Assembly (NCBI GenBank): GCA_018136815.1
Contig: CM030933.1
Coordinates: forward strand, 7,256,676-7,320,675
Length of the DNA: 64,000 nucleotides
Direction: 5' to 3'
From: Isochrysis galbana
Taxonomy: Eukaryota; Haptophyta; Isochrysidales; Isochrysidaceae
Below the pieces are notes generated by a model, which saw nothing but the letters and a program-made list of their open reading frames with translations, was not told the DNA's origin and made no database searches. Position numbers and translations under genes: made by a program. Below, in pieces: positions 52,755 through 63,953 of this stretch; position 1 is the stretch's first letter, and each line of letters starts with the position of its first letter.

Positions 52755-54538
52755 ATGGTGCCTCGCACCGTTACGCTCGCGTGGTTCGGCGTGAGGGCGG
52801 CTAGCAGGCGCGGTGTGTGCTCTGCCTGTGCCCGCAGGGCAACAGTGACCAAGGTCCTGCCGCCACGACCTGTCCGCAAGCTCAACACATCGAGCGGCAT
52901 CGCAGGCAGCGTGTCGGACGAGGCACTGGGAAGTTGGCTGGCTGCACGGCGTGAGCTCGAGACTCGTGGAATTAGCGCTGCTGTTGCCTCCAGCTGGGAA
53001 TGGATTTCAACTCGGTGAGCACATTTTACTCATGTCCAGAGTGCCTCGCCTCGCGTCCTTCATCTGCTATGGATCACACCACAACTCGCACCCTATTTGG
53101 TGTAATTCTGGTGCAGGTATAACCGATGCATGCTGGAGCATCCACTAAAGACCAATGCGGTCACAACAGGTGCACTCTGTGCTCTTGGCGACATTCTCGC
53201 CCAGTCGTACGAGCGGCGTGCTCTGCGTCGCACATCTGCCTCTGCACCTATCCATGACAAGAATGAGCACGGGAATGACGTCGCTCGCAGCGATAATGTA
53301 CATGGCAAGACGACTCGACGCACGAGTTCAGCTGGATTTGAGAGACGCTTGAGTGGCGGCAGGACCGATGACATAAGCCCGGAATATAGCTTATTACGAA
53401 CCCTACGCAATTTGATTTTTGGTTTGTTCGTCGGAGGTCCGCTCTACTCTGTTTGGTATCGGACACTTGATGTAGTTTCAAAGGCGGCGAGGGTCAGCTA
53501 TGAGCCACTGGTACCGGCATTCGGTTGGTTCGGCTCCCGATTCCCGGCGATGACGAAGCGCATCGAGAGTGTGCCACTCCTCTCGGGCTTGTTCAAAATG
53601 AAGAAGGAAGTGCCGAAGGAGGTCAACCCCAAGCTGATTGTAGCTTGCAAGGTTCATTTGAGCATTCACAGCCCTCAGTTTCGTGTTACCTGGGCTCCGG
53701 ATGCCATCTTAGTAGCTTTCTCGGCTGCATCTCGTCGTGAGAATTGCAACGAACGTGTAGGTATTGCTCTTTGACATGCCCCCTGTGTACGCAGGTGATC
53801 GCTGATGGGATGGTAGCAAATCCGACATTCTTGCATGCCTACTTTGCCACAATCGGTCTTCTAGAGGGCCATCGGCCTCGAGAAATTCTTGATCACACGA
53901 AGGCGCAGTTTCATCAAGCGTGGGGCCTAGCGTTGGCCGTATGGACTCCATTGCAGATAATCAATTTCAGTGTAATGCCAGTCCACTTCCAGGCAGCATT
54001 TGTCTCCTTCTTCAATCTCGGCTGGAAGATGACACTTTCGCTATTGTACACGCGTGCGGATGCTCCGCTCAACGAGGCAGCTAGACTTTTAGACGAACTA
54101 GAGAGCGAAGTGCAAAGATTGCGGGCTGAAGTAACACTGTTGAATCTCCAGCTGGAGGATGCCCGAGAGCAGATCCGCTCGGCCTCCCCATCGGTCGTGA
54201 ATGCAGAAGCTCCCGGAAGCCAGCACTCTGGCTTGCGGACTCCACAACATGAAGCTACACGACAAAGTATCGGGCTGCCAGCACGTAGCGAGAGCCCGCC
54301 TCAGAGAGATAGTGAGACGTGCTCACAGGGTACTCATCCGGGCAGTCATCATTCGCCTACCTCCGGCGCTACTGCGGCAGCAGAGTTGGGGATTGATCGG
54401 CTTTGCAACTCAACATCGCCAACTCGAATGCTCGACCTCAAACCACAAGCATCGACCCAGAGCCGGAAGAACATTGCTAGCGTGCAAGGCCATGCGCCAT
54501 CTACACCGTCTATTGAGAGCGGAAGTCACCCACAATAA
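52755..54538 (+). CDS. Mpv17/PMP22-family membrane protein with coiled-coil C-terminal extension
   Basis: Exons 52755-53014, 53117-53651 and 53795-54538 join at GT-AG sites in phase to give 512 aa; introns are 102 and 143 bp. Residues 1-45 are Arg/Ala/Ser-rich without acids, like a mitochondrial presequence. The Mpv17 signature follows: YNRCMLEHPLKTNAVTTGAL plus GDILAQ, then RNLIFGLFVGGPLYSVWY, KLIVACKVIADGMVANP, FFATIGLLEG-like AYFATIGLLEG, and WTPLQIINFSVMPVHFQ plus GWKMTLSLL. The family forms small inner-membrane or peroxisomal channels. Unlike the usual ~180-250 aa, this one has a ~60-residue charged insert after the first membrane segment and ~170 extra C-terminal residues. The latter begin with a coiled coil (ARLLDELESEVQRLRAEVTL) and end Ser/Pro-rich. 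Confidence 0.9.
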
Positions 54539-54908
54539 CGGGTAAGACGTACGTTGATGTGTTATATGTAGTGTACTGCTATGAGATGTGCCGCTACTCA
54601 AAAGCGCGGGCTTCACGCCAGGCAGCTATCGGAGCATTCATCGCTAGCATTTGCATTTGGGCTTGGGCCGTCGCGCCCAGTGAGTGCTCGATATATTTTT
54701 ATCTCTCTTCTCTGGGATGATTGAGGCTTTAACTCCTTGCTGCCGGCTTGAAGCGCCAATTTTGGTGCTTGGGCTTCACGCTTAGAAGTAGCGTGTACAG
54801 GATGAGGTGCGTCGTAAGTGCGTGCAAGAGATAAGTGATAAGTGAGATGCCGTGGGCGAAAAGTGGCGCAACGTATTTTTTCTTCTCGGGCCCCCAAAAG
54901 AGCCATCA

Positions 54909-54949
<41 letters not shown>

Positions 54950-55434
54950 GGAGAGACTGACGCCGCTCAGCGCCGAAAGTCCGTTTCCTCCCGGCACATC
55001 TCTTACCTAAACGGCGTATTTTTGTTAGAAAGTGAAGCTCGCCAATATTGGAGCTACACTTTTTTCCCAGTTTTTCCACTTAATTCATGTCTAGACCACC
55101 GAATCTATGGGCTGTTCGGCTATCCAAGGGTGCGGGGGAATGTCACTCAGAGTCCTCTGAGAACTTGGGGGCTACGGATGAGCGGGTAACGAGCAGTTGA
55201 CAAAAGAAAGTAGTGTGGAAGCTCCAAATTTGGCGCTTCTTCGGCAGCAAGGAGTTCAACTTGTGAATTAGTACTTTAGAGCCTGTACAAGTTTTTAACC
55301 GATGGTCGGGTGAGGGAACGAGCGAACCGACCAATCGGCAATCCGGACGGCTGGGCGCAAAGTCGCCGGACCAAAGTCGCCGGACCGCTTTCTTTCTTTT
55401 TGCAAGTTGCTCTACCTGTGCGGAAGGACGCTTC
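54539..55434. other. Spacer with long poly-C tract
   Basis: 54909-54947 is an uninterrupted run of about 39 C. No gene is recognised; short frames on both strands have no motifs. The exact length of the C run is likely unreliable in the assembly. Confidence 0.7.
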
Positions 55435-57631
55435 ATGCGTGCTAGGCATTTGGTGCCTGTGGTCAGAAGAGCGACATGCCAGGCAGACGGGGTCCAGCGT
55501 CAGAAGCGAGTACAAGTCTTTCTTGATTCTCTTGCGACAGAAGTCTTCGTACTTGTCGCTGTCGCCATCTATGCAATCCTCATTTTCGTGGACTTGGGAA
55601 CAAACGAGGTCTTCTTCCCGGGTGGATGCGATGTCAGCACGCAATGCAAGCACCCGCACTCCGGTTGTGCTGCATGGCTCGCCGCTTTCGTTTCCATCGA
55701 TTGCATGTTCCTCTCTTTCTTTGCAGCGGAAATCGCTGCTCGTCTCTATGCCTTTGGCTGTCGTTACCTGAGAGATTGGTTCAAATGCTTTGACGCCATC
55801 ATAATCGGCCTGTCGCTTAGCTTTCTCGTGTGGCAGCAATTCACCCGAGGCTGCCAGGACGCCGCGGACCCCAAGACAAACGATATTTCGACTGCAGCCC
55901 GATTAATCAGGATCCTTCGAGTTTTCCGCTTGCTCACTGTCATGAACAAAATCATCAGGACCCGCCAGACAGCCAACATCATACGCCAAACGGTACGCCT
56001 TGCACGGTATGCACGGACGTCTAGGGCGACACTTCCAACTGCTGCAACCTCGCTGCTTGATCTCATGTTGTGATGGGGTATTTTTTTGCCCTGAACAGGC
56101 CAAATACCGCCGGCTTGGATCTCACGTCGAACGGGTCCTTGAAATCCTCATGCTCCTGCGAGGCCAAATCGCAGACAGGATAGATCGCGAGAACTTGAAC
56201 TTTATCATCGACTGCATTGTATCAGATCAGCTATACGTAGTCTACCTTCCCATTGCTGAATCAAGGGTGTCCTTAAATACTCGCGCGAATTCGCAGAATG
56301 AGTCTTCTGTCAAACTTAGATCGCCGAGTAATGGTAAGCGACCTAATCAATGCCGTTGGGAATGTCACGTCCACTTGCTGAGCGCTAGCGTGATGTATCG
56401 TGTGGCCCGACACGGGGTGCAATGCATGATTCACACAGGTCGCCGCTCATCGAGCTGGCTTGAATTCCGTAGCTCAACATACACCGACTCGCAACTAAAG
56501 ATTCGAAATCCTAAAGATCGTCCTAGTGGCGTCAGCCGTGCCAATTCCGATCTCCCATCATGGATCCGCCTCATGCTCTCTGCGCCAGACGTTGAAAGGC
56601 TCCTTCAAGGTGCCATGGCGTGGGGATTTGATGTTTGGGCACTTGACGCGGCATCTAATGGAAATTCACTTGTCGCCATAGTCGTGCACTACGTGTACGC
56701 ACTGAATCTCGATGTCCGTCTCAGTCTTGATTTGCGCAAACTGGTCAGCTTCCTTGTGAAGTTGCAGGCTGGGTACAATCGTATACCGTTCCACAATCAC
56801 ATCCACGCTGCCGATGTCGTGCATGGCACAGTATTCTTTGCATTACACGATGCAGTGCGCAGACACTTGACTCCGTTAGACCTATATGCAATCATCCTAG
56901 CTGCAGCCATGCACGATCATGGACACATGGGGTACACCAATGCGTTCCACATCAACGCCCATGACGAGCTTGCCATTACTTATAACGACATGGCTGTACT
57001 GGAAAGCTTCCATCTTGCGTCATCGTGGCGGCTGACCCTAGATGTCGACAGCGACCCATTTGCTGGATTCGGAAGCGATCAATATACGGATGCACGCCAG
57101 ACCATTGTTCAAGCTATCCTCGGAAGCGAAATGAGCCTGCATTTTGACCACTTGACCAAGTTCAAAACGCACTCGTCATCCGGTGCTTTTGATACGCCCG
57201 ATCGCGCCGGTGTGCGGGAATTGCTGACGATGTGTTTGCATGCCGCCGATGTGAGTAATCCTAGTAAGCCGTGGGCGCTTTGCTCGAATTGGGCAGCACG
57301 AGTCATGATGGAGTTTTTCACCCAAGGCGACAAAGAGCGCGAGCTGGGACTTGTGGTCTCTCCCTTCATGGACAGATACAAGACGGACATCGCTCAATGC
57401 CAAATAGGATTCGTGGACTTTCTCATCCGGCCATTCTTTGAAGAATGGACTGGGTGGCTTGGCGATCATACACGCCACGAAATCCTTGGCCATATCACCG
57501 CGAATCTAGCTATTTGGCGTCAAGACGGCGAGGGAGCTCTGGGTGAGCAGATGCTTGCTGCCGTCAAAATTCATTTGCAGAGAGAGCAAGCACCTGTGTA
57601 TTCCTCGCTGCCGTTCACAAATGCTCCGTAG
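55435..57631 (+). CDS. Voltage-sensor domain fused to class I cyclic-nucleotide phosphodiesterase
   Basis: Exon 1 (55435-55992) and exon 2 (56099-57631) join at a 106-bp phase-0 GT-AG intron to give 696 aa. Residues 34-175 form four membrane helices like S1-S4 of voltage-gated channels: S2 FFAAEIAARLYAFG (Glu and Arg four apart), S3 KCFDAIIIGL (Asp120), and S4 AARLIRILRVFRLL with Arg at 156, 159, 162 and 165. No pore (S5-S6) follows. After a ~200-residue linker the PDE catalytic domain has FHNHIHAADVVHG (~418), MHDHGHMGYTN (~457), HAADVSNPSKPW (~567) and the purine-binding Gln in CQIGFVDFLIRPFF. All metal ligands are present, so hydrolysis of cAMP or cGMP under membrane-potential control is the inferred role. 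The start ATG may be preceded by an unrecognised exon. Confidence 0.88.
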
Positions 57632-57960
57632 TGTTGCGGCCTCCATGATGCTATGAAATGTGAAAGATGAAAGGCACCAGCGACAAGCTTTTAGTCGGCC
57701 ACGCCGGAGCTAAAGCCATCTTTGGTCTTTGGTTGGCGAAGACTCTCATGCATTACAACGTATATAGCATGAGTGTATTCTCTTCAACAATATGGCTGGC
57801 GCATGTTCGCGATTCCATATTCCAGTGATCCGAACCATAGCCGTCATCATAAGCCAATACCAATATTGAGCCATGCTAGCAATAATCGGCGGTCTGCCTC
57901 AAGGGGCGGGAGCGAACAATGGAGAACAAAGGGGGCGGGGTGGGTTAGAAACAAGGGATA
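57632..57960. other. 3' spacer of the phosphodiesterase gene
   Basis: No ORF or repeat was recognised in this stretch. Confidence 0.4.
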
Positions 57961-58245
57961 GGGGCCTTGGGGACTAATTTTAAAAAAATCATAATGTTCT
58001 TACCGCACTCGCGGCGAATGGAACCACTGCACCTACACGTAGTATACTTTCTACACCTACACCCCCACTCCCCCGGCCCTTCCCCCCCCGCCATCAGGCG
58101 GCTCCCTCCGTGCACTACTAGGGGGATAGGGGTGAAGGGCTTGGATATGGTCCGGTGGCCCGCGCCCCCCCCGGTGATCCGTTCCCCCCTTCCTCCTTTG
58201 TCTACCGGGCTGGTGGCGGTCTCAGACCCGACTTATCCTGTACTA
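57961..58245 (+). repeat. Rep-A retroposon, 5' part
   Basis: TTCTTACCGCACTCGCGGCG, CCGGCCCTTCCCCCCCCGCC, GGCGGCTCCCTCCGTGCACT, GGGCTTGGATATGGTCCGGT and GGTGATCCGTTCCCCCCTTC match 15045-15290. The copy stops at ACTTATCCTGTA, where the full copies continue AACAGGTGCGG. Confidence 0.75.
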
Positions 58246-58395
58246 AGTTCTAAGTTGTCACCTACGGAGGTATTATGCCATAGGTGTAGGTAGGGTCAAT
58301 ACCTATGTACCTCCGTGGTACATAGGTAGTCACCTTATTGTAGGTATGCCAGACCAATCACCATAGGTACTATGATGTTGAATGCTGAATTTTGC

Positions 58396-58566
<171 letters not shown>

Positions 58567-59044
58567 TATTTCATACGATGACAGGCTTTTACTTCTAACC
58601 TGTGGGTTATTTTAAGCCTCAAAGGTCTCGTCGATTGGTATACCGCCTCTTCTCTAACTTTCTCTCGATGTCATCAAATGTTCCATGACTGTCTTCTGTC
58701 TTCTCTTGTCCATCGGTCGTAGCTCCCCAGCGAGGTCTGCCCTCGTTGTGCCGACCCCTCTGTCGCATGTCTGCGCGTCGCTGAATTGCTCTGGTGCCGA
58801 TGCCGGGCCGTCCGTCCAGGTGTGGTTAGTTTTCGCCCCGTTTGGCTTAGTTTGTGCGGTTCTGTGCCCTCAGACTTTTTGTGTCCATGCGCTGTAGTCT
58901 CCCGTGTCTACCTCGGACCTAAGAAGCTCTCATTCTCATTCTCTCTCTCTTCCACTAGCTCGCTAGCTAGCCTCGTCCCTACTCGCCGACGCCACGCGTC
59001 ACAATCCTCCGACCGTAAGTCTACCTCATCGCTCGTAGCGCTCG

Positions 59045-59748
59045 ATGGCAGACACTCTCAGACCCGACTCTTACTATGATCTGTCGGACATCTTCCCGCC
59101 AGCAACAATCAACGAACCTTCCACGACCGCGTCAGCTGCCGGCTCGATCGAACGGCCCTCTGCCTATGAGCCTGTAGTCATCGCGTGTTCGACAAGCACA
59201 AATTCCGCCTTGGCGCCTACGACCGCGCCCTCTCACAGTCCCGCTCCCCCTCTGTCCATGGGAGCAGCGGGAACCTCTTTTGGCCCACAAGGGGTCCACT
59301 TCGTCGGATCCGGCGGCTCCTCCGAGCCTCCGCAAGACCCCTCGAACACAGCGGCGCCATCCAGCCATCCACCGCTCCGTCAGACGAGCCGCCGCTCGTA
59401 GATCCATTCCGCGAGCGAGCCGAGCTCACCTTCCTCGGGACCTCGGGCTACCCGAAGCTCGACCCCCATGCCCACCCGCTCGAAGACAGCGCTTGGGAAC
59501 ACGTGAGCGAGGCTCCCTCCGCCGCTGACCTCTTGGCCGGTCGCCTCGCCTACATGCAGTCCGCAATCGAAGCTCAACAACTTCGAGACGAGAAGCGCGA
59601 CCGAGAGCACAATGCCCTCCTCGAGATGATAGCGGGCCTTAACGCCCATGTCATAGCCTTGCAAGCCTCCACCACCCCGGCGAGTTCCTTCCGCCCCGGT
59701 TTCCCGCTTGTCTGTAAATCGGTTTCACCGCATTACGACCAAGCTTAG
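59045..59748 (+). CDS. Gag-like ORF inside the inverted-repeat element
   Basis: ATG 59045 opens a Ser/Pro/Ala-rich frame (MADTLRPDSYYDLSDIFPPA) to 59401. A frame of the other register takes over and runs to 59748 with a coiled-coil-like end (RLAYMQSAIEAQQLRDEKRD). The overlap suggests either a programmed shift or a one-base sequence error. The pattern (disordered N terminus, then helical segment) fits a retroelement gag N terminus. No RT or integrase follows, so the element is not autonomous. Confidence 0.45.
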
Positions 59749-59774
59749 TGGGGAAACTCCTCGTCCAGTTCCGT

Positions 59775-59912
59775 TACCCGAAAATCTCGTTCATCTCGTC
59801 GGGCCCTCGGGCCATCTCGTTCATCTCGTCGGGCCATCAAGGCCATCTCGTTCATCTCGTCGTCGGGCCATCAGGCCATCTCGTTACATCTCGTTCATCT
59901 CGTTACAATCCA
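59775..59912. repeat. ~30-bp tandem repeat
   Basis: TCTCGTTCATCTCGTCGGGC followed by CATC(A)AGGCCA is repeated three to four times with small changes, then three short TCTCGTTCATCTCGTTAC units. It lies just inside the right inverted repeat. Confidence 0.85.
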
Positions 59913-60054
59913 AGCTGCGGCTTTGATTTCCACATAGAGAAGAGGCGGTATACCAATCGACGAGACCTTTGAGGCTTAAAATAACCCACAGGTTAGAAGT
60001 AAAAGCCTGTCATCGTATGAAATACGACACTTCCCCTCTTCCCCTTCCCTTATG

Positions 60055-60232
60055 TCAGAGTTTTTCTTGTTATGCGAGTATAACCTTAGTGCTTAGTGCT
60101 TAGTGCTCTGGTGCGTAGCCTTAGTACCCGTAGCCCTCATCGGCAACGGAGCCCCTGCCCCGCGATGGGGGGGTGCGCGGTTGGTGCATGGCTCGTGCGG
60201 TGTATGTGGCTGGGGATGCTATCCACCGAGAT
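60055..60232 (+). repeat. Rep-E dispersed repeat, copy 2
   Basis: Same order of blocks as 17549-17692, with an extra triplication of GTGCTTA (60087-60108). Same strand. Confidence 0.7.
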
Positions 60233-60364
60233 GCTCTACCAGACTACAATTCTAAACGCCTTCCTTCTCTCTATCTCTCTATTGCAGGCATGTAGGCATT
60301 CATCACGCAGGATGCCGAAGTAAAGTACAAGTAAAACATGCGCCAATTTTTTTTTGCCGGCACG

Positions 60365-60745
60365 CCGGCTTTTGAGAGGGGGGGACGGGGGGGGAGGGGA
60401 GAGAGAGAGGGGGGGGGGGAGCGGAGAGGGGAGGGGGGGAGAGAGGAGAGGGGGAGAGAGGAGGGGGGAGGGAGAGAGAGATACGGAGACGGAGCGAGGG
60501 AGGATAGGAGTGAGGGAGGCAGGAGGGTGAGAGAGAGAGAGAGAGAAACGGAGGGAGGGAGGCATGCATGGGAAGAGGGGGGCAGGAAGAATAATAGATA
60601 ATGGACAGTGAGAGAAGAAGAAAAAGAGAGAGACGGAAGACAAACTCAAGCAGAAGAAAGAGGGGACGTTAACCGACATCGATGGAAACATAAGAGAGAG
60701 ACGAAATGAGAGTGGGGGGGGGGGGGGGGGAGTGGGGGGGGATAA
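60365..60745. repeat. Purine-rich low-complexity tract
   Basis: G/A-only stretches with G-runs (60380-60445, 60714-60741) make spurious Ser/Pro-rich frames on the minus strand. The tract ends ~110 bp before the next gene. Confidence 0.8.
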
Positions 60746-60854
60746 GAGAGAGGAGAAGGAAAGTAGAGAGGAAAGCACACCACCGCGTTTGATCCGTCGA
60801 CAGTACTGACGTGCATCGGCCTGTCCTCGACGCCTGCCTCTCGAACGAAAGACA

Positions 60855-62051
60855 ATGGCCGCCCTCACGCCTCCGCGCTGTCCGAAACCCGATAGTAGCT
60901 TCCTTCAGAAGAGGCGTGACGAGATGATCTCCAACGAAGGCAACAGAATGTGCACTGATGAAGAACTCCGTGCCTATCGCCACGCAGTGAACATCTGCAC
61001 CAAGAAGAATGAGAGCAATGAGCTCACCGAGGAAGACATGGATGATCTGATCAACAAAGCCACTCCCATTCTTCGCAATGCTGTCCTCAAACAATTCCAG
61101 GCGGCCCTAGAAGTGGCAGGTGTCGTCATCCCAAAAGATCAACCAACCAAGAGAAGCCTCAACTGCAAGTCCATCCAGATCAAGCGAGTGCCCCTCGCAA
61201 CTGCAGTCGCTGCCGGCAAGAAAGGTACAGCGCAGGCACGCGCACTGATCGACATCGACAAGGCGATAACCCTGCAGTCGAACAAGTCTACAAATACGCC
61301 AGTAGGTGTCATCACACTCGAAGAGGGGACTGGTGGCTCATTTGAGTTGAAGATCAATCCAATCATCAGGCCTGGACATATGAGGTTAAGCGTAAAGCTG
61401 AGCGTATCTCTCCTGGTGTGTTTAGTCCGCCCTGCCTTCTCATCAAGACATGAGCAAACCTGTGCGCCCGCTCTCATCGTTGTGGAGTCCGCACATTTTC
61501 CTTTGTTCGATCAGCACACCCAATTCGTTTGATCCTAGGCCGTCAAGACCTTTGCAGTAGGCTCATGTGCATCCCAAATAAACTTCTGGCCACCGCGAAC
61601 ACAGGTATCTGTCATCCTTGACGTGGACGACTCGATCTACTATAATCTCCCGATGTGCCTTGGAAGTGAGGGTGCCTATTGTAGACCTTGTTTAAACCAT
61701 CCGCCCTCGAAGTGTTGCGAATCACCGGATGGATGCTGCGTAAAGCCTAATCATGGCTACTGTTGGACTCAGCCTTATTACACATTGCGCCCTCGACGCA
61801 TCGGAGCGGAACTTCCGTTGATGGCAAGTTTCAACGATACCATTTCGGTTCAGGATCCTAGCATCGTGGGCATGACCGTTGGCTTTGCCAATGAACCGGA
61901 GCTTAAGCTGAAAGCAACTATTTACTGCTGCCGAGAGTGGATATGTTTTCCATTGTTCCAGATGTTGAACTGCTGCCTGAACCGCTGCCTATTCCCATTT
62001 TTGCTTTCGAAGATTTCGGAATCATTGAACAACCTCACCTATACTTTCTGA
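60855..62051 (+). CDS. Unrecognised two-exon gene
   Basis: Exon 1 (60855-61391) and exon 2 (61539-62051) join at GTAAAG/CCTAG in phase 0 to give 349 aa. Exon 1 has a charged N terminus (SFLQKRRDEMISNEGNRMC), a helical acidic segment (NELTEEDMDDLINKATPIL) and a mixed beta-rich region (GVITLEEGTGGSFELKINPI). Exon 2 has SVILDVDDSIYYNLPM and a Cys-rich loop (CCESPDGCCVKPNHGYCW). There is no signal peptide; a hydrophobic Cys-rich end (ICFPLFQMLNCCLNRCLFPF) closes the frame, though a last intron (acceptor after CATTGTTCCAG at ~61960) would replace it by an acidic tail. No family recognised. The clean splice and even composition make it a real gene. Confidence 0.6.
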
Positions 62052-62559
62052 GATGTACTTGATGGTGTTTGCGGACATTGACCACAATAATCGAGGAGAT
62101 TGAGTTGGTTTGCAAAGCGATGATCGCATAATACTCTGACGCACATATGGGGCGTGTACCCTCCTCTTTGGTGCGAATGTTTGCATGTAATCCATCGTAT
62201 CTCCGAATCTGAGATTTCGACTAGATTTGAAGTTTGTTGTGCTGCATGAACCTCGAAAATGGGCTATCCTGGGCCGGAACCCCCAATGCCAATGCCCCGC
62301 CCCAACCTCCCATTCCCATTCCATCGTTTGTCCCCGGTGGTGGGGGACAGTTGATCGCACGGGAGGTCTCCTCCCAGCCCCCTCCTCCAACTTTGGGGCG
62401 TGCAGGCTAGATGATTCAGCGACCGCTCATTTCCAATTCCCGAGTGTGAAAACTATTGTTATAGTTTTAGCGATGGAGCGCGCGCGCCGACTGCTCCCAC
62501 CTCCCAGCCTCCTGCCGTCACGACGCCCCACCGGGGCCGCCCCAAGCCGCCGGAGCCAA
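62052..62559. other. Spacer, nothing recognised
   Basis: No supported gene or repeat; short frames on both strands lack motifs. Confidence 0.4.
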
Positions 62560-63181
62560 AGCGCTCGCAGGCCTCAGCCCCGCCAGACGCCGACGTCGAC
62601 ATGGCCCCGCCGCCTTCGCCTCCTCGCCAGGCCAGCAGCAGCAAGGAACAGGCAGAGCCCTGTTCCTGTTCCGCCAGCAGAACATGAGAGCCAGCAAGTG
62701 GCCCATCCGCCTGCCTCCACCGTCTCACCACCCAACCAAGGACTCCCCATGGTGGGTGGCAGCACTGCTGCCACCCCCATGGAGGCAACTCCTACCATCA
62801 GTGCACCCCTTGGGGGCTTGGGGGCGGGCACTTGACTCAACAATCAACAATCAATCATTGGAGCATTTGCATTTGCGTCCATCCAACCAACAAACAGCCC
62901 ATGCACCCAAGTCATACGCGGAAGCTGCACATGGCCAGGGGAAGGAGCCAGTCCAGCAAGCCCAGAAGCAGCCAGCCCAACAGCCACAAGCGTCGCGCAA
63001 GCGGGCCGACCCACAGTCGGAGCCAAAGACGACTCCCAACAACACCACCCAACTCGCCCCCCCTCCAATGGACGAGGAAGAGGAACCTGAAGACACGCCT
63101 TTTTCATTCAGCTAGCTCAGCTAGCCGAAGACAAAAAGGATATCAAGAGTGAGGATGTGGCCACATTCATGAAATTCCTTC
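62560..63181 (+). pseudogene. LINE ORF1-like relic, interrupted by Rep-A
   Basis: Frames rich in Pro, Gln and Ala include GRPKPPEPKRSQASAPPDAD, then after frame changes HAPKSYAEAAHGQGKEPV and MDEEEEPEDTPFSFS. The KSYAEAA motif in a Pro/Gln-rich context is typical of the start of nucleic-acid-binding ORF1 of non-LTR retrotransposons. A further segment (LAEDKKDIKSEDVATFMKFL) is cut by the Rep-A insertion at 63182 and resumes after 63953. No RT is in the window. Assignment by composition and motif only. Confidence 0.4.
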
Positions 63182-63953
63182 CAACTAAGTTTATACTTGG
63201 TTGACACATGGGGGGGCACGAGCCCCCCCCTCTCTCCACTCCTCCCCTGCCATGGGGGAGGAACCACCCATCCTCCTGGCATGCCTGATGGCTTACCAGG
63301 AGGCCACTGCCCTACTGACCCACTCTCTCCCTGGCAGGCTCGCCTGCCTCGCGCGTCCTGGCCTGTCGTGGCCAGCCCATCGCTCCAACCCCCCCTCCCC
63401 CCCTGGTCGACAGGCAGACAGGTGCAGATTGGGGGCCCCAGAGGCTCAGGAGCGCCAGCGAGGGAGAGGCAGGGGAGGCCAGGGCCCAGCCCCAGCCTCC
63501 TCTGCCCCCAGAGCTGGCCTCCAGGAGCCTCTAGGGCTCGCCAGGGGCAGCTGCAGGCCTGCCGCAGGCGCGCCATCGCGCGTGCCTGCAGGAGAGGGGA
63601 GAGAGAGCGCGGAGAAGGGGGTGGGCGGAGCGAGAGCTCCGCTCACCGAAAAATAGGTAAGTCCCGCACCTGTTTACAGGATAAGTCGGGGCTGAGACCG
63701 CCGCCCACTCGGAGACACAGGAGGAAGGAGGGGAATGATCACCGGGGGGAGGCGCGGGCCACCGGACCATATCTAAGCCCTTCACCTCTATCCCCCTAGT
63801 AGTGCACGGGGGGAGTCGCCTTATGGCGGGGGGAGAAGGGCCGGGGGAGTGGGGGTGTAGAAAGTTTCCCTACGTGAGTAGAAAGTAGAGGGTCCACGGC
63901 CGCGTGTGCGGTGAGACTATTAAAAGGTTTATTTATATTCATGAAATTCCTTC
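63165..63953 (-). mobile_element. Complete Rep-A retroposon with 17-bp target-site duplications
   Basis: The 755-bp body at 63182-63936 is bracketed by ATTCATGAAATTCCTTC at 63165-63181 and 63937-63953. Read on the minus strand it starts AAACCTTTTAATAGTCTCAC and ends CCAAGTATAAACTTAG. It is non-coding, GC-rich, contains the hairpin-forming GGCACGCGCGATGGCGCGCC-type block, and defines the full length of the family. Confidence 0.88.

Larger units (their letters stand above)
58567..60024 (+). mobile_element. Element with 89-bp terminal inverted repeats
   Basis: 58567-58655 (TATTTCATACG...CCTCTTCTCT) is the exact reverse complement of 59936-60024. Between them lie a leader with a splice-donor-like GTAAGT at 59015, a gag-like ORF and a tandem repeat. 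Inverted rather than direct termini exclude an intact LTR element; a DIRS-like or foldback derivative is possible. No flanking target duplication is visible. Confidence 0.65.
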
